Positions 1 to 11,940 of a stretch of DNA of 64,000 bases are shown piece by piece. This stretch comes from Strigamia acuminata. Its lineage: Eukaryota; Arthropoda; Chilopoda; Geophilomorpha; Linotaeniidae. The notes under the pieces were generated by a model. That model was not told the DNA's origin, ran no database searches, and was given only the letters and a program-made list of their open reading frames with translations. Position numbers and translations under genes: made by a program. The stretch covers positions 16,580,427 to 16,644,426 of the forward strand of contig OX442315.1 in the NCBI GenBank assembly GCA_949358305.1, read 5' to 3'. How positions within the stretch are numbered: position 1 is the first letter of the stretch; each line of letters begins with the position of its first letter.

Positions 1-880
1 TTAATGGCTCACTAGTACAAATTCTGGTGAATTTACTGTTTGTGATGAGTGGAAACGCCGAATTTTAATAAATTAATAATTTTATAGTTTTGGGAAAAAA
101 TTATTTTAATTTAAACTCATCTTGAGTGTATTTTTTTTTCGTTATAATAAATTATCTCAGGTGGTGGATGGAATTGCAAATTATTTATATATAAAAAATA
201 TTACTTAAAAACTTTAAAATAAAAAAATTGTTTTTTTCTAAAATTTTTAAAAAATTTAATTTTTTTTTACTTGAAACGAATTTTAAATTGCCTACGTTAT
301 AATTAAAAGTGATGGCGTCAGCTTGGTTGGAGATTTTTTTATTCTGGCAATGAAAGATGCATCTAGTGATAATGACACGTGCCTATGCGTGGGGGAAGTT
401 CTGCCCGGTCTTGTAATTGCCATTTTTTTCGTTAATTGCTGGAGATAATGGCGACGTTTTTTGTTATTCGGAAATTATTTAAGTATCAATCTTAACCTTT
501 TATGTATGGGTGTGGCAGAGACATAAAATTAACTATTGTATACTGTAGATAAATTATTTTTCAGTGATGGTTTCTGTAAATGCACATGTGCGCTTTTATT
601 GACGTGCGTTAGTGTAGGCAAGGCAGAGGACAGTTAGCTGGTGTCAACAACGTCTCTATGAATTGGTGAATTGATTGCGTTTGACTTAATTTCGAAATTT
701 GGATTTACAGAATTAAATTAAGTTATTAGGTAACAAAACAATATATTTTGCGAATTTATTCTACCTATTTGAATTAACAACTGAATGTGCGCGAGCCTAT
801 TAAGGATTGGAGATCGTGAGCACTAAATACAGGAGATCCATGACAATTCTCAAATAACATCTTCTCAATATTAAATTTCA
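1..880. other. AT-rich spacer, nothing recognised
   Basis: No open frame with protein-like composition and no repeat structure seen. Long A/T runs dominate 60-300. I see no gene here. Confidence 0.7.
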
Positions 881-1160
881 GGAGAAATGATGTGTTTTCA
901 GGAGAAATGATGCATTTCCAGGAGAAACGAGGCGTTTTCAGGAGAAACTATGCGTTTTCAGGAGAAATAATGTATTTTTAGGATACATTATGCATTTACA
1001 GGACGGAAAATATTCATTTTTGCGTGAAAAATGCACTTTTAAGAGGATTAATGCATTTTTAAAAGAAAATAATGCATTTTTCTGAGAAAAAATGCATTTT
1101 TAAGAGAGAAAATTCATTTTTAAGAGAAAAAATGCATTTTTAAGAGGAAAAAGTGCATTT
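881..1160. repeat. Degenerate ~20-bp minisatellite
   Basis: Roughly 14 head-to-tail units built on AGGAGAAATGATGCATTTTC. The left units (881-960) keep the CAGGAGAAA start. The right units drift to AAGAGAAAAAATGCATTTTT. All are continuous with no unique spacers, so this is a tandem repeat rather than a CRISPR-like array. The gradient from one unit type to the other suggests growth from one side followed by decay. Confidence 0.85.
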
Positions 1161-2406
1161 GCAAAACAAGTAATCAATTTTACGTACATATAGATCAGGG
1201 GGTCATTTAGAGTCGGAGGGTCCCATGGTACGTGCCGTTTTTGCTTCCTCCCCCATCCTTTACCCCTTAATCTGGCGCTGTAAATGTGCAGTTTATGAAG
1301 AAAACAAAAAAGAACTAAAAATCGTCAATACACAAATTGTTCTTTCACTTAACGTCAAACATCTTTAAAAAAACGCACTAAATCATTTAAATTTTTATTC
1401 TATTCATTAATTTTATTGAAAAAAATAAGTGATTCCCTTGGTAGCAGTTTGGTTGATGAGAAACCAAAACCTTCCTTCCCCCCCCCCCCTTTTTTTTTCT
1501 TTTCACAACCCGAATGTAGTGAGACAAGAAAAGATTTTATTCCGGCCAAAGTGAAGCAGAAAAAGAGATCTCTTCAGATTACTAGTGGCAATAGAAACTC
1601 AATGACCTGACTTTGAATTGCTGCTTCTTTCAGGATTCTAAAAACTTTTTAACAAAAAAAAAAAAAAAAAATCGATTGATCAGTCGATCGCTTTTAATCC
1701 CAAATATTTATTTGACTTCATTCAAACCGAATCCATCAATTTAAATAGAAAAATCGAAGTTTACTTAAACCCAGGTGACAACGAAAAATACCTAACATCA
1801 CCAATATTGACCCATCTCATTTCAACTTAAGCTCGGACAACCCACTTTCCCTCCCCTCACTGGAAAAAAAATCGTTTTCTGATCCCATCTAAAATTGGAT
1901 CGTTGGTCCACGCTTTTTTAATAGTCACGTGGCTGTTTCAGTGGCAAAAAAAATTTCGAGCTTTGATGCGTTTTGCTATTAATTCTCAAGTGCGTGAGGT
2001 CTTGTCTAGTGGCCAACGGGAAGTCTCCGAGTCTGATCTTGGTTGAGTGGACTCGACGCTTCCAAAGTGACTGCTGGTCATGCGTTATTCGCGCGGCCGA
2101 TGGATTTCGCGACGGGCTGTCTCACTAACATTGGTGTCAATGAGAGAAGCCATGGATTGGAAGTTCGACTCTCCATTGAACGGGTGTGGCAGCCATTTTG
2201 AATTTGGTTTTAAAAACGAAAAACCAGGTTTAAAAACACTTAAAAAACCACTCTGAGGTTCGTGCACGGTGTCTTGATGCCAAATTTAAAGTGCGCATCA
2301 CATTCTGTGCATGCATTGAAAATGGCGATTCTCAAGCTTGTTGCACACAAAGGAAATGACGCAACAACAACAATATTTTGGTGCCATGATGTAAATTACT
2401 TTAGTT
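1161..2406. other. Spacer with homopolymer runs and a CpG-containing patch
   Basis: A poly-C run (about 1480-1489), a poly-T run just after it and a poly-A run (about 1652-1670) are present. A less AT-rich patch at 1920-2280 holds a CACGTG E-box at 1926-1931 and several CG dinucleotides. It has no convincing open frame or splice pair. It could be regulatory, but nothing proves it. Confidence 0.6.
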
Positions 2407-2911
2407 AATAGAGAGTTTGCGGCAGGTACTTTTCCCTTACAATTATGACATTTTTTACACTATATTTAGTGTAAGGTAAAAATGGGTTGCGGTTGAAGTT
2501 TTAAGTTATCGTTATAAAATTGGAGTTAACCTTATACATGTCACGTGATTACCGAAACTAGTAATGCCTCATTCGCATAAAAAGAGAATTACTGTTTTTA
2601 ACTGTTGCAATACGGTGCTGCAACTTTATTATTGTGAATTTACAAGAATTTAAAGCACAGAGAATTAGATAAACTGTAACATGTGCTCCGCGCGTAAATG
2701 AAGCGGAGAATTCAAAATGACGGCGAAACAGGTCAATGCTAATCCAGATTTTTAGTTAGTGACGTAAATAGTGGAAAACTACCGGATTGGCTACGCTATT
2801 TTCAGTTATAGTGTAAGCTCCGGTACGAGTAGAGTTATAAGTTTTCCACTATACTTATAGGTTTAACGGGAGTTTTAATAAAGGAAAAGTACCTGCCGCA
2901 AACTCTCTATT
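2407..2911. mobile_element. 505-bp non-autonomous inverted-repeat element (MITE)
   Basis: The left end reads AATAGAGAGTTTGCGGCAGG and the right end is its reverse complement, CCTGCCGCAAACTCTCTATT. The match continues inward through GTACTTTTCC, giving about 29 bp of terminal inverted repeat. The interior has no open frame but contains further short inverted segments around TTTAGTGTAAG and CACTATACTTATAG. No clear target-site duplication is visible, so the superfamily is not assigned. Confidence 0.85.
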
Positions 2912-2996
2912 GAGTTTGTTGTGGTTTATTTACATTATTTTACTATTATTAGGCATAACGTTAGGCTTAATAATGCTAAATAACAACTGGAAGTAG

Positions 2997-3065
2997 GAAA
3001 TTATGAACTGTGGTTTCTGTTTTTGCATTTTTTGATGATTTATCGCTGTTTTTGACGTCCATTTT
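2997..3065 (-). mobile_element. Relic of a MITE also present at 17546 and 47768
   Basis: On the minus strand this stretch carries the order GACGTCAAAAACAGC, ATCATCAAAAAATGC, AAAAACAGAAACCACA. The same order is found at about 17578-17633 and, more diverged, at 47822-47880. It is a fragment without recognisable ends. Confidence 0.6.
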
Positions 3066-4539
3066 GTTTGTGCAAACACTAAAATTGCAGAAATATAAAG
3101 TTTGAATAAGCTTATTGTTGTTTGAAAAGTTTATTTTTTCTTTATTTTTATTTTTATTTTTTTTTTTAGTTAGTATTATTTGCGATTGAATGTGAGCTGA
3201 GGGAATTGGAGATATTGTATCTGTGACTTGAAGTCTTTGCGTTGAGTAGCACTGGGTCTCCCTTGCAGAAATCAACAGTGATGTCTATGGAACACAGCAG
3301 CTGTCTCCTGGGGACCACTTGAAGACTCGGCCGTCTCAGATCAATTTCCCTAGAGACGGAATACACGGCTTTGCTGTATCGTCTTTGCTGCTGTCTGCCG
3401 TGTAATGTAATCGTTACACTGTCGACATCAAAGGCCTCTCGTGATTTGCAGTCATAACAACGTGGCCAAAGCCAAGAAAGTATTATTTATTCAACTAATA
3501 ATTAGTATCACGAAGTGGAGCTTAAGTCAAGTCAAGTGGAAGGAAAAATTGCACCCGAAAAGAAGAAAATTTAGAGATTTAAGGCGGATGAGACGTTAAA
3601 TCACGTATTCCTATGGGAATAAGGCGAAACGAATTCATTTTTTCCCTTTAAAGCTTCATTTTTTAACCACAAAACAGGTTTTCGCTTTTTATTCAAGTCA
3701 TTCTTTTTAATGAAAGTGTTTAGTAAGTGATAGCAGAAAAAAAGTGAAATAAGCAAGTTGGAAAAAAAGTTGTTTTGGTGTGGTAACATGTTAGCTATGC
3801 CTCAGAGTCAGACCACAATGGGTTCGTGGCACATGTTGTCACCTTTTTGGCAAGTGGACAGGATTGAGGAAATGATAGTACGAATGAAAAGAAACAAGGG
3901 AAATGGGAAGAAGAGGAAGAAAAGAAAGAAAAGGTTGCGCTATCTCGATCAGAATTCATTGAGGAGACCCACATGACATTTGTGTTGTTCTTGCTTGTGA
4001 CAAGCGGAGCAAAAAGAGACACGTCACCAGCATGACAAAAAGTAAAGAGACACTTTAAAGTATATAGGACGAGTAAATTGTAAGTCGACTTGAAGGAATC
4101 TCTTGAAAATTTGATGATAGGAAAACAAGAGGGTTGCGATTTTGGTGCGCTTTTTGATGCACTTTTATTTTGTCCACGTATCTGTTCACATGCCATTGAT
4201 AATGGATGGAAAGAAGCATAAATTTGGATTGCAAACGTACAGTCGGTGACATAACTATAGGCTTGTTCCCCATTTTCTAAAATTGTCCCCGATTTTAAAT
4301 CAAAACTAAACATCAATGGAAGCGTTCAATTCGTGAAAGGAAAAGTGACTTTTGAATGAATGCACACGTTTGACAAAAGGCGGAGCATGCACATTGCGTG
4401 TCATTTGAAAGTGACAAGGTTATTGAGAACTAGTTTCTTGAACGTCACTTTCCAAGGCTGATTTTCTTTAATTATGACGTAAAAGGCCTTCTAAAAAGGA
4501 AGGAAAACATTTTTCGTCAATGATTGAACGCATCGAATG
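3066..4539. other. Spacer with one unexplained long minus-strand open frame
   Basis: The minus strand is open from about 4316 down to 3795 (173 codons), unusually long for this base composition. The first codon is TTG, not ATG. The predicted protein is S/F/T-rich with a poly-S/F tract and no domain I know. No promoter, splice pair or poly(A) signal supports it. I treat it as probably chance or a degraded exon and do not call a gene. Confidence 0.5.
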
Positions 4540-4843
4540 ATTTATTGCAGGGTTTCCCAAACGGTGGGGCGCGAGCTGATTATTGGTGGGGCGCACCCAT
4601 CATACATGCCTAAATAAAACAAGCTTATTTTGCAAACTTTTATAAATTTTTAACCAAAATTATATAAAATTATATAAAAAATTATACACAGTTTTATGCA
4701 AATTTATATTAAATTTTTTTTTCTTTTTAGTAGTATATTTTTTAAAAATTTAATGCACTGGTCGATGAAGTGGGGCGCAGAAGATCGCCTTGCTTAAAAA
4801 GTGGGGCGCAATGCTAAAAAGTTTGGGAACCCCTGATTTATTG
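4540..4843. mobile_element. hAT-type MITE, 288 bp, with 8-bp target duplication
   Basis: The element is 4548-4835. It starts CAGGGTTTCCCAAAC and ends GTTTGGGAACCCCTG, so the termini are inverted repeats. It is flanked on both sides by ATTTATTG (4540-4547 and 4836-4843), a perfect 8-bp duplication. The 8-bp duplication plus CAGGG termini is the standard signature of hAT transposons. The interior is AT-rich, with GTGGGGCGC repeated near each end and no transposase frame. Relatives or fragments lie at 19235, 33597 and 57573. Confidence 0.92.
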
Positions 4844-5019
4844 TGTGTAAGATCATTCCAATCCGAATTTGAACACTTACATTTTGTTGTTACTACAGAA
4901 ACAGAGAAAATGCAGCGAGATAAAAGTACAAAGAATTGAAATGATCCTGCAATGAAATGTGGTATACTTAAACTTGTTACGTACGACTGTTTTGAATAAA
5001 TTTATGAATTTCTTGATTC

Positions 5020-5517
5020 AATAAGGGGTTTCATAAATGACACGCTGAAGGCACTGAAGTGATTGTTCCAATAATCACAATCACTGCATTTTTGAAGACC
5101 CACGCCAGGTCCAAGTGATTATTTTGCATGTCACATGACGTTTATTTATACTTTTATTTATTTTATTTTATTTTATTTATTTTATTTCTGTTATTTATTT
5201 TATTTCTGTTATTTATTTTATTTCTGTTATTTATTTTATTTTTGTTATTTATTTTATTTTTGTTATTTATTTGTTTTTGTTAAATTAAATTGATTATTTA
5301 TTTTTATTTATTTAATAATTTTCAACAAACTCTCTCTTTCTTAGTTTAAGCATTCTTCAGCACAAACAACTCCTTTTCAGATGATTATACTTGTACATCA
5401 GCACTGAAGTGCTGAAGCAATTATTCATGTAATTGGTCCACACAGGTCACATGATAATCGCTTCTGCAGAATAATCGTCATAATCACTTCAGCGTATCAT
5501 TTTTGAAACCCCTTATT
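5020..5517. mobile_element. 498-bp MITE with internal 18-bp array
   Basis: The left end AATAAGGGGTTTCATAAATG is mirrored by the right end CATTTTTGAAACCCCTTATT. The inverted match extends inward through CACGCTGAAG/CTTCAGCGT and more weakly through GTGATTAT and CATGTGAC blocks. Its centre (about 5145-5282) is a tandem array of ATTTATTTTATTTCTGTT. No coding frame and no clear target duplication, so the superfamily is unknown. Confidence 0.85.
5145..5282. repeat. 18-bp T-rich tandem repeat inside the MITE
   Basis: Five to six units of ATTTATTTTATTTCTGTT; the later units change CTG to TTG. It lies between the two arms of the 5020-5517 element and is probably an expansion that happened within it. 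Confidence 0.85.
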
Positions 5518-5579
5518 TACATGCAAAAAATAATTAACGTGAAATTAAATCTTGAAATCTTGAATTTAAATTTATACTA

Positions 5580-5691
5580 GCTGCATTCAAAAAGTCTAAA
5601 ACGACTCGTTTCTGTCGTTTCGTGGGAATGACGTCACACGTATCAACACGAAACGACAGAAACGAGTCGTTTTAGACTTTTTGAATGCAGC
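5580..5691. mobile_element. 112-bp foldback MITE with perfect 45-bp arms
   Basis: 5580-5624 and 5647-5691 are exact reverse complements (45 bp), separated by a 22-bp loop that includes TGACGTCA. The element is bordered by TA on both sides (5578-5579, 5692-5693), as expected for TA-targeting transposons. The ends start GCTGCATTCAAAAAGTC, the GCATTC signature shared with elements at 22472, 24432, 26277 and 47768. The identical arms suggest a young insertion or ongoing arm correction. Confidence 0.92.
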
Positions 5692-5853
5692 TACTGTATT
5701 ATTCTGCCAACAGCGGCATGTAAATTTTGAACATGAAAACGTTATCCGGACAGTCTGAATTGCCGTTTTAAAGGGAAAGGCACTAATCTTGTGTGCTTCT
5801 AATTCCGACATGAAACTGACAAAAATTATGATAATTTATGTTAATGTGACAGT

Positions 5854-6000
5854 GAGAACAGTAGGCGCATTCATTTTAAACAACATATTTAAACTGCTTT
5901 TTAACCTGTTTCCTTATTTAGTCTGTTTTCAATCGCAATGGGCATGCGCACGACATTAAAACAACAAAACTTGTTTAACAGGTTATAAGTATGCTTAATG
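5854..6000 (+). mobile_element. Partial GCATTC-family MITE
   Basis: It starts TAGGCGCATTCATTTTAAAC. It contains GGGCATGCGCACGACATTAA and ACAACAAAACTTG, matching the block GGGCATGCGGCCACACG...ACAACAAAACATG in the complete element at 24432-24636. The right terminus is missing. Confidence 0.6.
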
Positions 6001-6841
6001 GTAGTGAGGTAGAATGATTATTTATTTATTTATGTAATTAAAGTTTATACCCACAAGCCAGTATACGATTTTTGTGTGAAAATCTCAAGAGTTGGTGCGA
6101 TGATATGGTTTTTTTATTGGAACAAAACAGATAAATTTCTCCTGAGTAAGTGCAATGTGCAAGATGTGTTTGTTATCGTTTGCAAGTGGTAATTTAATCA
6201 GATCTTGATGGATTTCCCTAGCAACCGTGTTAAGTTGGATCAGATAGCTGTTATCCAACTCTGTTACATATACTAACTTGCAATAATGTACTTTGTCGAA
6301 ATCGCTTGGTTTGTTGAGCGGATGGTGATGTAAAATGTTCTCAGAATGAGAAATAAGCAGCCACATGATTTTAGGTAAAACATACAACTAAATTTTTATT
6401 CTTAAACAGGAAATGTGTAAATCAGTTCCCCTCCCTCAAGTAAGCACATACAAAGTTGGTCACTAAGTAGTGACCCTGGTGACCAAACTTCCTTGTATTG
6501 TCACTTCGAAAAACCCCGAATTTCGAACCCTTTTTAAACACCAGTTTTAACAAACTCGTCTATGTGATATTGATACACGTGAAATAATCGAACCCTTTTC
6601 TCATCTTAGCAACAACAACTAAAAGGCTATAGTATTGCTTTGTGGGTAAATGCGTAGCAAGCATTTATGGAAAAAGCTGTGTGTGGGGTGAAGTGGGGAA
6701 AATGAGGACAGATTTAGTCAATCTGATGTGATTAAGTTGATCTTAACCCCTCCCCAGAGAAATTTCGTGTCCAACTAGGCACAATTGGTTGTATCTCTTA
6801 ACTGAGTTTGTGATCCACATTAAATCGCATTTCCCTTAGAG

Positions 6842-6876
6842 GTGAAGGCACTAAATCAGTGCCGAAACGAGTCGCT
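6842..6876 (+). other. Hammerhead-like half-core: stem-loop followed by GAAAC
   Basis: GGTGAA is followed by a 6-bp stem, GGCACT/AGTGCC (6847-6852 and 6858-6863), with a 5-nt loop. GAAACGAG follows directly. Stem II plus GAAAC is the right half of a hammerhead ribozyme core, common near the ends of Penelope-like elements. The CUGANGA part is degenerate here (GAGGTGA) and no partner strand for stem III is evident nearby. It is probably a relic. Confidence 0.4.
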
Positions 6877-8171
6877 ACCTAATCGATATTTGTCTGGTGG
6901 TATGAAAACAAAATTCTAATTTTTCAAAGATTATTTATTCATTAAAATTTAAATTTAAGAAAAAAAATCGGGCTTTTGTTAGACTTTTGGAAAAATGAGG
7001 TCAGGTGATACGATCTTACATTTTCAATACTTTTTTTGCGGTATATCTGTTTGCGGAATTTCTTTTTGCGGTATATCTGTGTGCGGTATTGCTTTTCGCA
7101 TGTAGCGGCCCGGCTAAACCAATCAAAAATGGAAAATACTGAATGGGCAACGTTATAGAGGTGGCTCATTTTTTAACAAAACAAAGGAACAAATAGATCA
7201 GATTTTTCAAATCACTTGGGGATAATGGACCTTGTTATCCCATCTGAAAACACAGGGGAAAGAATAAACATTTGTATCGTACAGTCTTTATTAGACCGAT
7301 ACCCGTATTCGGGCAATGCGGGCATTGTTTGTATCGTCCGGATCAGTGAGTGGAAATGTGGGCAAAGTAAATGTTACTTCAAGCTTAAATATTCACATTT
7401 TTAAAATTCTTTTTCTGTGCAGATCAATTTATTTAGGTTCTGTAATTGAGAAAAGATGTACTTTCAAGAGAATTTGTAATTATTATTATTATTGGAAAGA
7501 AAGATATCGAAGGTTTAATATTTATTGAGGTTTTTATTTTATTTACAAATGTTTGTAACTCTTGTATTTTATCAGATTAAAATAAAAGCAAATATTTATT
7601 GTGTGCTTTTTAATTAAAGTTTATAAAAAATCAAAGTGGAGAATTGAGAAAAGGATACCATTGATGGGGGAGTTCTAAGTAAATAATTTTTGACAGTAAC
7701 TAGATTATCTTGTGGACTAAAGGCAACATGAGCTCAATGATAATAGGCCTCAATTGGCAACATGAGTGGCTCATTTTTTTCTCTTCATTTTTTTTCATGA
7801 CTTTTGTGGGTTTAACAAGCTCCACATGCCTTCAGATCACAGCTTATAATAAAAAAGAAAAGAAAAGATGGGGAGAAAAAAACTAAGAAAAAATGTAAAG
7901 AGAAAATATAGATAAACAAGATGGATGGGATGAATTGAGGAAACTGAAAATAACTTTGCGGTTCAGCTGTTTTCGTTTGCACGATGTAAATTCTGGGTGG
8001 TTTGCGCATTACAATTTGTAGTGTAAATAGAAATGCACATAAATCAATCGATACAGAGGCGCTAAGGCCTATTTTGTACCCCTTTAAATTGATTTGATCA
8101 CTCCACCCACACTTTGGGATGACTTTCATAAAGACCAACTTTGCATATGATGTCAAGTTTTGCACAGAAAT

Positions 8172-8216
8172 GTTTTCCAGAAAAGTGAAATTGGATTTTT
8201 CACTTTTCTGGAAAAC
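8172..8216. other. 19-bp perfect hairpin with 7-nt loop
   Basis: 8172-8190 (GTTTTCCAGAAAAGTGAAA) is the exact reverse complement of 8198-8216, with loop TTGGATT. Weaker pairing of GCACA with TGTGC continues outside. It could be the core of a tiny foldback element or an expressed hairpin. Nothing decides between them. Confidence 0.6.
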
Positions 8217-8732
8217 CATGTGCATGTAAACTTGGCAATTGATGGATGAGCTTTGCCGCATTAGTAAGCCTTTGACGTATCGAGTTAGGGGGTTGGTCAG
8301 CTCATCTTGTTGCTAAACCAATCCACTCGCAGGGTCATCAATACTGATTTCCCACAATCCTTCCAAAAGACAGTTAGCACGTGCTTCGATTGTACGGGAG
8401 CGCATTAAGTGTGACTCCCCTCGTTTGGCGTGTGACCTCCACGTGGGTTTTGCGCCTGAATCATAGTAAGGAGTTAATTTTGTCTAGCAAGTACACAAAC
8501 AGTAAAATGAGAAAAATAATGCCCCCTTTTGAGCTTTGCTGTTTCGAACATTTATTTAAAAAAGGGAAGTTAATTTATAGCTACAACAGTAATAACAACG
8601 TCTACATTCTATTGTGCTCAGGTTATTTGCTAGAAAACATTTTGTTTCATTGTTTATATTTTGACCCGAGAGCTTTGGTGCACTTTACTAACAAATGCAG
8701 TAACTCCTCCTGCAGGAATAAAACAAATTATC

Positions 8733-9027
8733 TAATACTACGTTTACATACACCGAATATTTTGAGTGGTGAATAATTCGAGTGGTGAAAAAATCAAATT
8801 GTTGTGTTTACATGCAGAAAATAATTCGTAATCACTTTTGGTTTTTGATTAATGCGGAAGTGCTGGATGCGCAATAAAAATAGTTTGAGTTTGCTCGAAT
8901 TAAACAACTTTCTGCGAGGGATTATTTACTACTCGAATAATCCTTGTCATCCCTGTTTACATGATAGTTGTGCACACAGAATATTTCACCTCACTCGAAA
9001 TATTCTGTGCATATAAACATAGTATTA
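8733..9027. mobile_element. 291-bp TA-flanked MITE
   Basis: The element is 8735-9025, bordered by TA at 8733-8734 and 9026-9027. Left end ATACTACGTTTACATACACC; right end, reverse-complemented, ATACTATGTTTATATGCACA. Both continue as GAATATTT(T/C)GAGTG, giving about 34 bp of near-perfect inverted repeat. A second, truncated copy is at 24064-24302. No coding frame. Confidence 0.85.
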
Positions 9028-11940
9028 GTGAGGTAACAATTGTTGAATTTTATTTTGATTGTGGTGACCCATGTTATAATGAGGCCCTACTGCGTTCGGT
9101 GTAACAATTTTGGACAGAGATTTCATCTTGAATCATATATTTATTGCACAATGTTTCTAATTTTCTCTTATTTCCTGTCATCAATTGACCATAAGATTTC
9201 TGCCGTTATAGAAATGAATCGGAGAAGATTTCTGCTCGATTTTCTTCTGACTTAAGCTTGCAATCCAGCTTCTCGAAGTAATTACCTAGTAAGAGCTAAG
9301 CTTAGTGGTAGGAGAGCCAAAATAAAGGATCGTAAACGAAGTGCTCCAATACCCTTATAAGCCCCAAAAGAGGAATCTATTGAAATCGGTCTAGAAGTCT
9401 CCAAACTACGCATAGTTTTGGAAATCATCCAAATAGTAAAAAAAAACGAAAAAGTCTTTCAACTGGTGATAAAAAAAATAGAGGAAAGAAGAGAGAAAGA
9501 GAAAAAGTCAATATATAAAAACAAAGAGTTTCTTCCTGTCTGAATGCTAATATCTGCGAATTGGACCATAAAAGGAAAATCCCTCATGACAAGGTTTGAG
9601 ATGTCTTTTTTTAAGTACCGTTCCTAAAGCTTGAAGACAGGGAACTTTTGATGATGTCGATTGCATAAAACTTCAATTACCGTAATCCTTTATGCGAGAA
9701 TTTAGTGTACATCAGCAGGTGCGTCCAATCTGTGCCTCCGAAAGTGAATTATCCATCTTTTGTACCTTAAGTACCTTTTAGCTAGAGCGAATATCGTAAA
9801 AGCTATTTCACTGCGCGGGGTACAAATGGCTTGCGGTTTACTTTAACAGCAATTAAACATTATTTTTTGCTGCAGAAACATTTCTGTCGAGGTATTCAGT
9901 CAAGTGGGAACACGGCATAAGGGTGCGCTGCGCTTCTATTAAAGGCTAGTTTACAATGTTGCGAATTGTTGTTATCGAAGCGCAGAGAATTTTTCGGGCG
10001 TAAATTATTAAGTAAAACGGAATGAGAAAACCATACACAATGCAATTTCAAAATACGTCACATTATTGTGGGTGGAGCCAATGGGCATGACATCATGATT
10101 TTCCAAAGGTCTATTTGCTTCGCGCAAAATTAGCGTAGGAATTAAATTTTGTTGTATTTTAAAGTAGCCTTTACGAGGGCGCTTCTCTGCTTCGCAATAT
10201 GGTAATTTAAGGAAACTACGTGGACGCAGTGTGGTTTCTTGTTTCAGGAAATGTTTTGAAGTTTAGGGAGTTTTGTCAGGGGATTTTGGAAATATTTTAG
10301 TGTTTATGGCGACTTTACGGAGTGTTGAAGTGAATGAAATTGTCCTTGGGGCTACCCGGAATCCATTTTGCAGCTTGACATCGATTCTCCATTTCTACGT
10401 TTTTGTATTTTCACCCTTTACTTTTATCTTGCTTTAAAAAATGAAAAATAATTCCATTCAATTTTTCATCTTTTAAATCTTGCTTCTTGACGTTGCACTA
10501 TCACTCCCTTGGAATGCATCACACTTGGAGTCAAATGTGTTGATGTTATGGCAGTTTTAAGCTGCTGATGCGTGCGGCACACAGGGAATACAATTACTAG
10601 AAGTCAAAAATTAAAATTAAAATTAAACCAGTTCGGTTTTTGAGGTTTTAATTGAACATTTTGTCGACAATTAATGCATCGAATTGTTATACAAATTTAA
10701 CAAACTTAATATTTATTGAGAAATTAGTCGAGATAGGGTGTACGGGAAATGTGTTTTAGTCAGGCCGGTTAGGGTGGGCCTTGGTCGGCGGGGCTGAAAA
10801 GGATTTTCCCTAAAAACAATTCGGTTGAAAAATTAAAAAAATTCTCAAGATTAATTTAATCATGTTAAAACTAAGTATTTTTTTTAAGATAAAACGATCT
10901 ATTCGATGCAGTTTTAGGTTCTTAAATGCCTAAATCTCATTAAATGGATGTCGAGTAATCCTCGAGCTCGTTTTGCTGCCTCGAGTTTGAAATGAAAAAA
11001 AAAATTCAAAAAGTAGAAAAATAGAAAAATATACGGTTGAAAATATTGAAGATAATTTTCAAGCAACATCAGTAAATAAGAATACATTTTTCTTTCCTGT
11101 AAGCAGTCATTTTAAAAGCAAAACGGAGCAGGCTGCCAGGCACTAATGACATATCACTGGTTGCAGTCGATATCGAAGATGGGCGAGTTGAAATGAAAAA
11201 ATTTGCGCCATAGAAAATCAAATAATAAAATGAGACAACTAGATTCAGAATAAAAGAAAAAGAGGAAAAAAAATATTGATTTAAAAAAGAACTAAAAGAT
11301 GTCCAGAAAATTGTGTGTCTACGAGTAAACAGTTAGAGAGAAAATTTATGTTTACTCGAGCGACATTATCAAAAATGACCACAATTACTGTTGAAGGAAG
11401 AAAACTGCTAAGTATCCTGCTACGTACTCATCACGAGACGACACAGCAGCTGCTAAACGAGTTACTACGCCTTATTTCCGGTGAAATGTTTCCGTTTTTT
11501 CTTGCACGAATTTGCCGAGAAAAGGGTGAAGTGGGGCGGGCCCCCTTTTGACAAGATGAAAATATACACACAAACATTTTTAAATTAAAAGAAGAAGAAA
11601 AAAATGTTGAGAGAGACTTATGGATGTTGCGAGTGTATATAATCGTGTAAGATTACATCGTATAACAACTCTAATTAGTTGTCATGACACACGAAACGAG
11701 CGAATTGCAAGTGCAAACAATAAATTAGGATTAAAAAGCAAGGTAAAAAACGGGTCTAATTAAGTGGACTTTATCACTTAGCCAAAAACGCTAAAATTTG
11801 AAATTTGACAAAAAAAAATTTTTTTTTAAAAAAAAAAATAAAAAAGAATTAAAAAAATTTTTTTTTTATCCAATTTATGCAGAAACATTTTTTTTTTTTT
11901 TAAAAAAACAATCATTTATTTTTTGAAGGAATGTCGAGAG
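9028..11940. other. AT-rich spacer, nothing recognised
   Basis: Scattered short open frames only. Purine-rich A/G tracts (9430-9510, 11220-11290) and poly-A/T runs just before 11940 are the only structure seen. Confidence 0.65.

Larger units (their letters stand above)
6001..8734. other. Spacer; contains a ribozyme-like motif and a long hairpin
   Basis: No gene is supported. Two structured sites are listed separately (6842-6876 and 8172-8216). The minus frame at 7812-8261 (149 codons) has a strongly F/I/S-rich, low-complexity end and no domain, so I leave it out. AGGTGA and CACGTG motifs near 8370-8440 are isolated. Confidence 0.6.

Noticed and set aside
881-1160. 20-bp repeats as CRISPR or coding repeat
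   Set aside because: No spacers and no open frame through the array.
7812-8261. 149-codon minus-strand frame
   Set aside because: F/I/S-rich low-complexity tail, no domain; spans the perfect hairpin at 8172-8216.
8381-8776. 131-codon plus-strand frame
   Set aside because: Its end runs into the MITE at 8735, and its composition is not protein-like.
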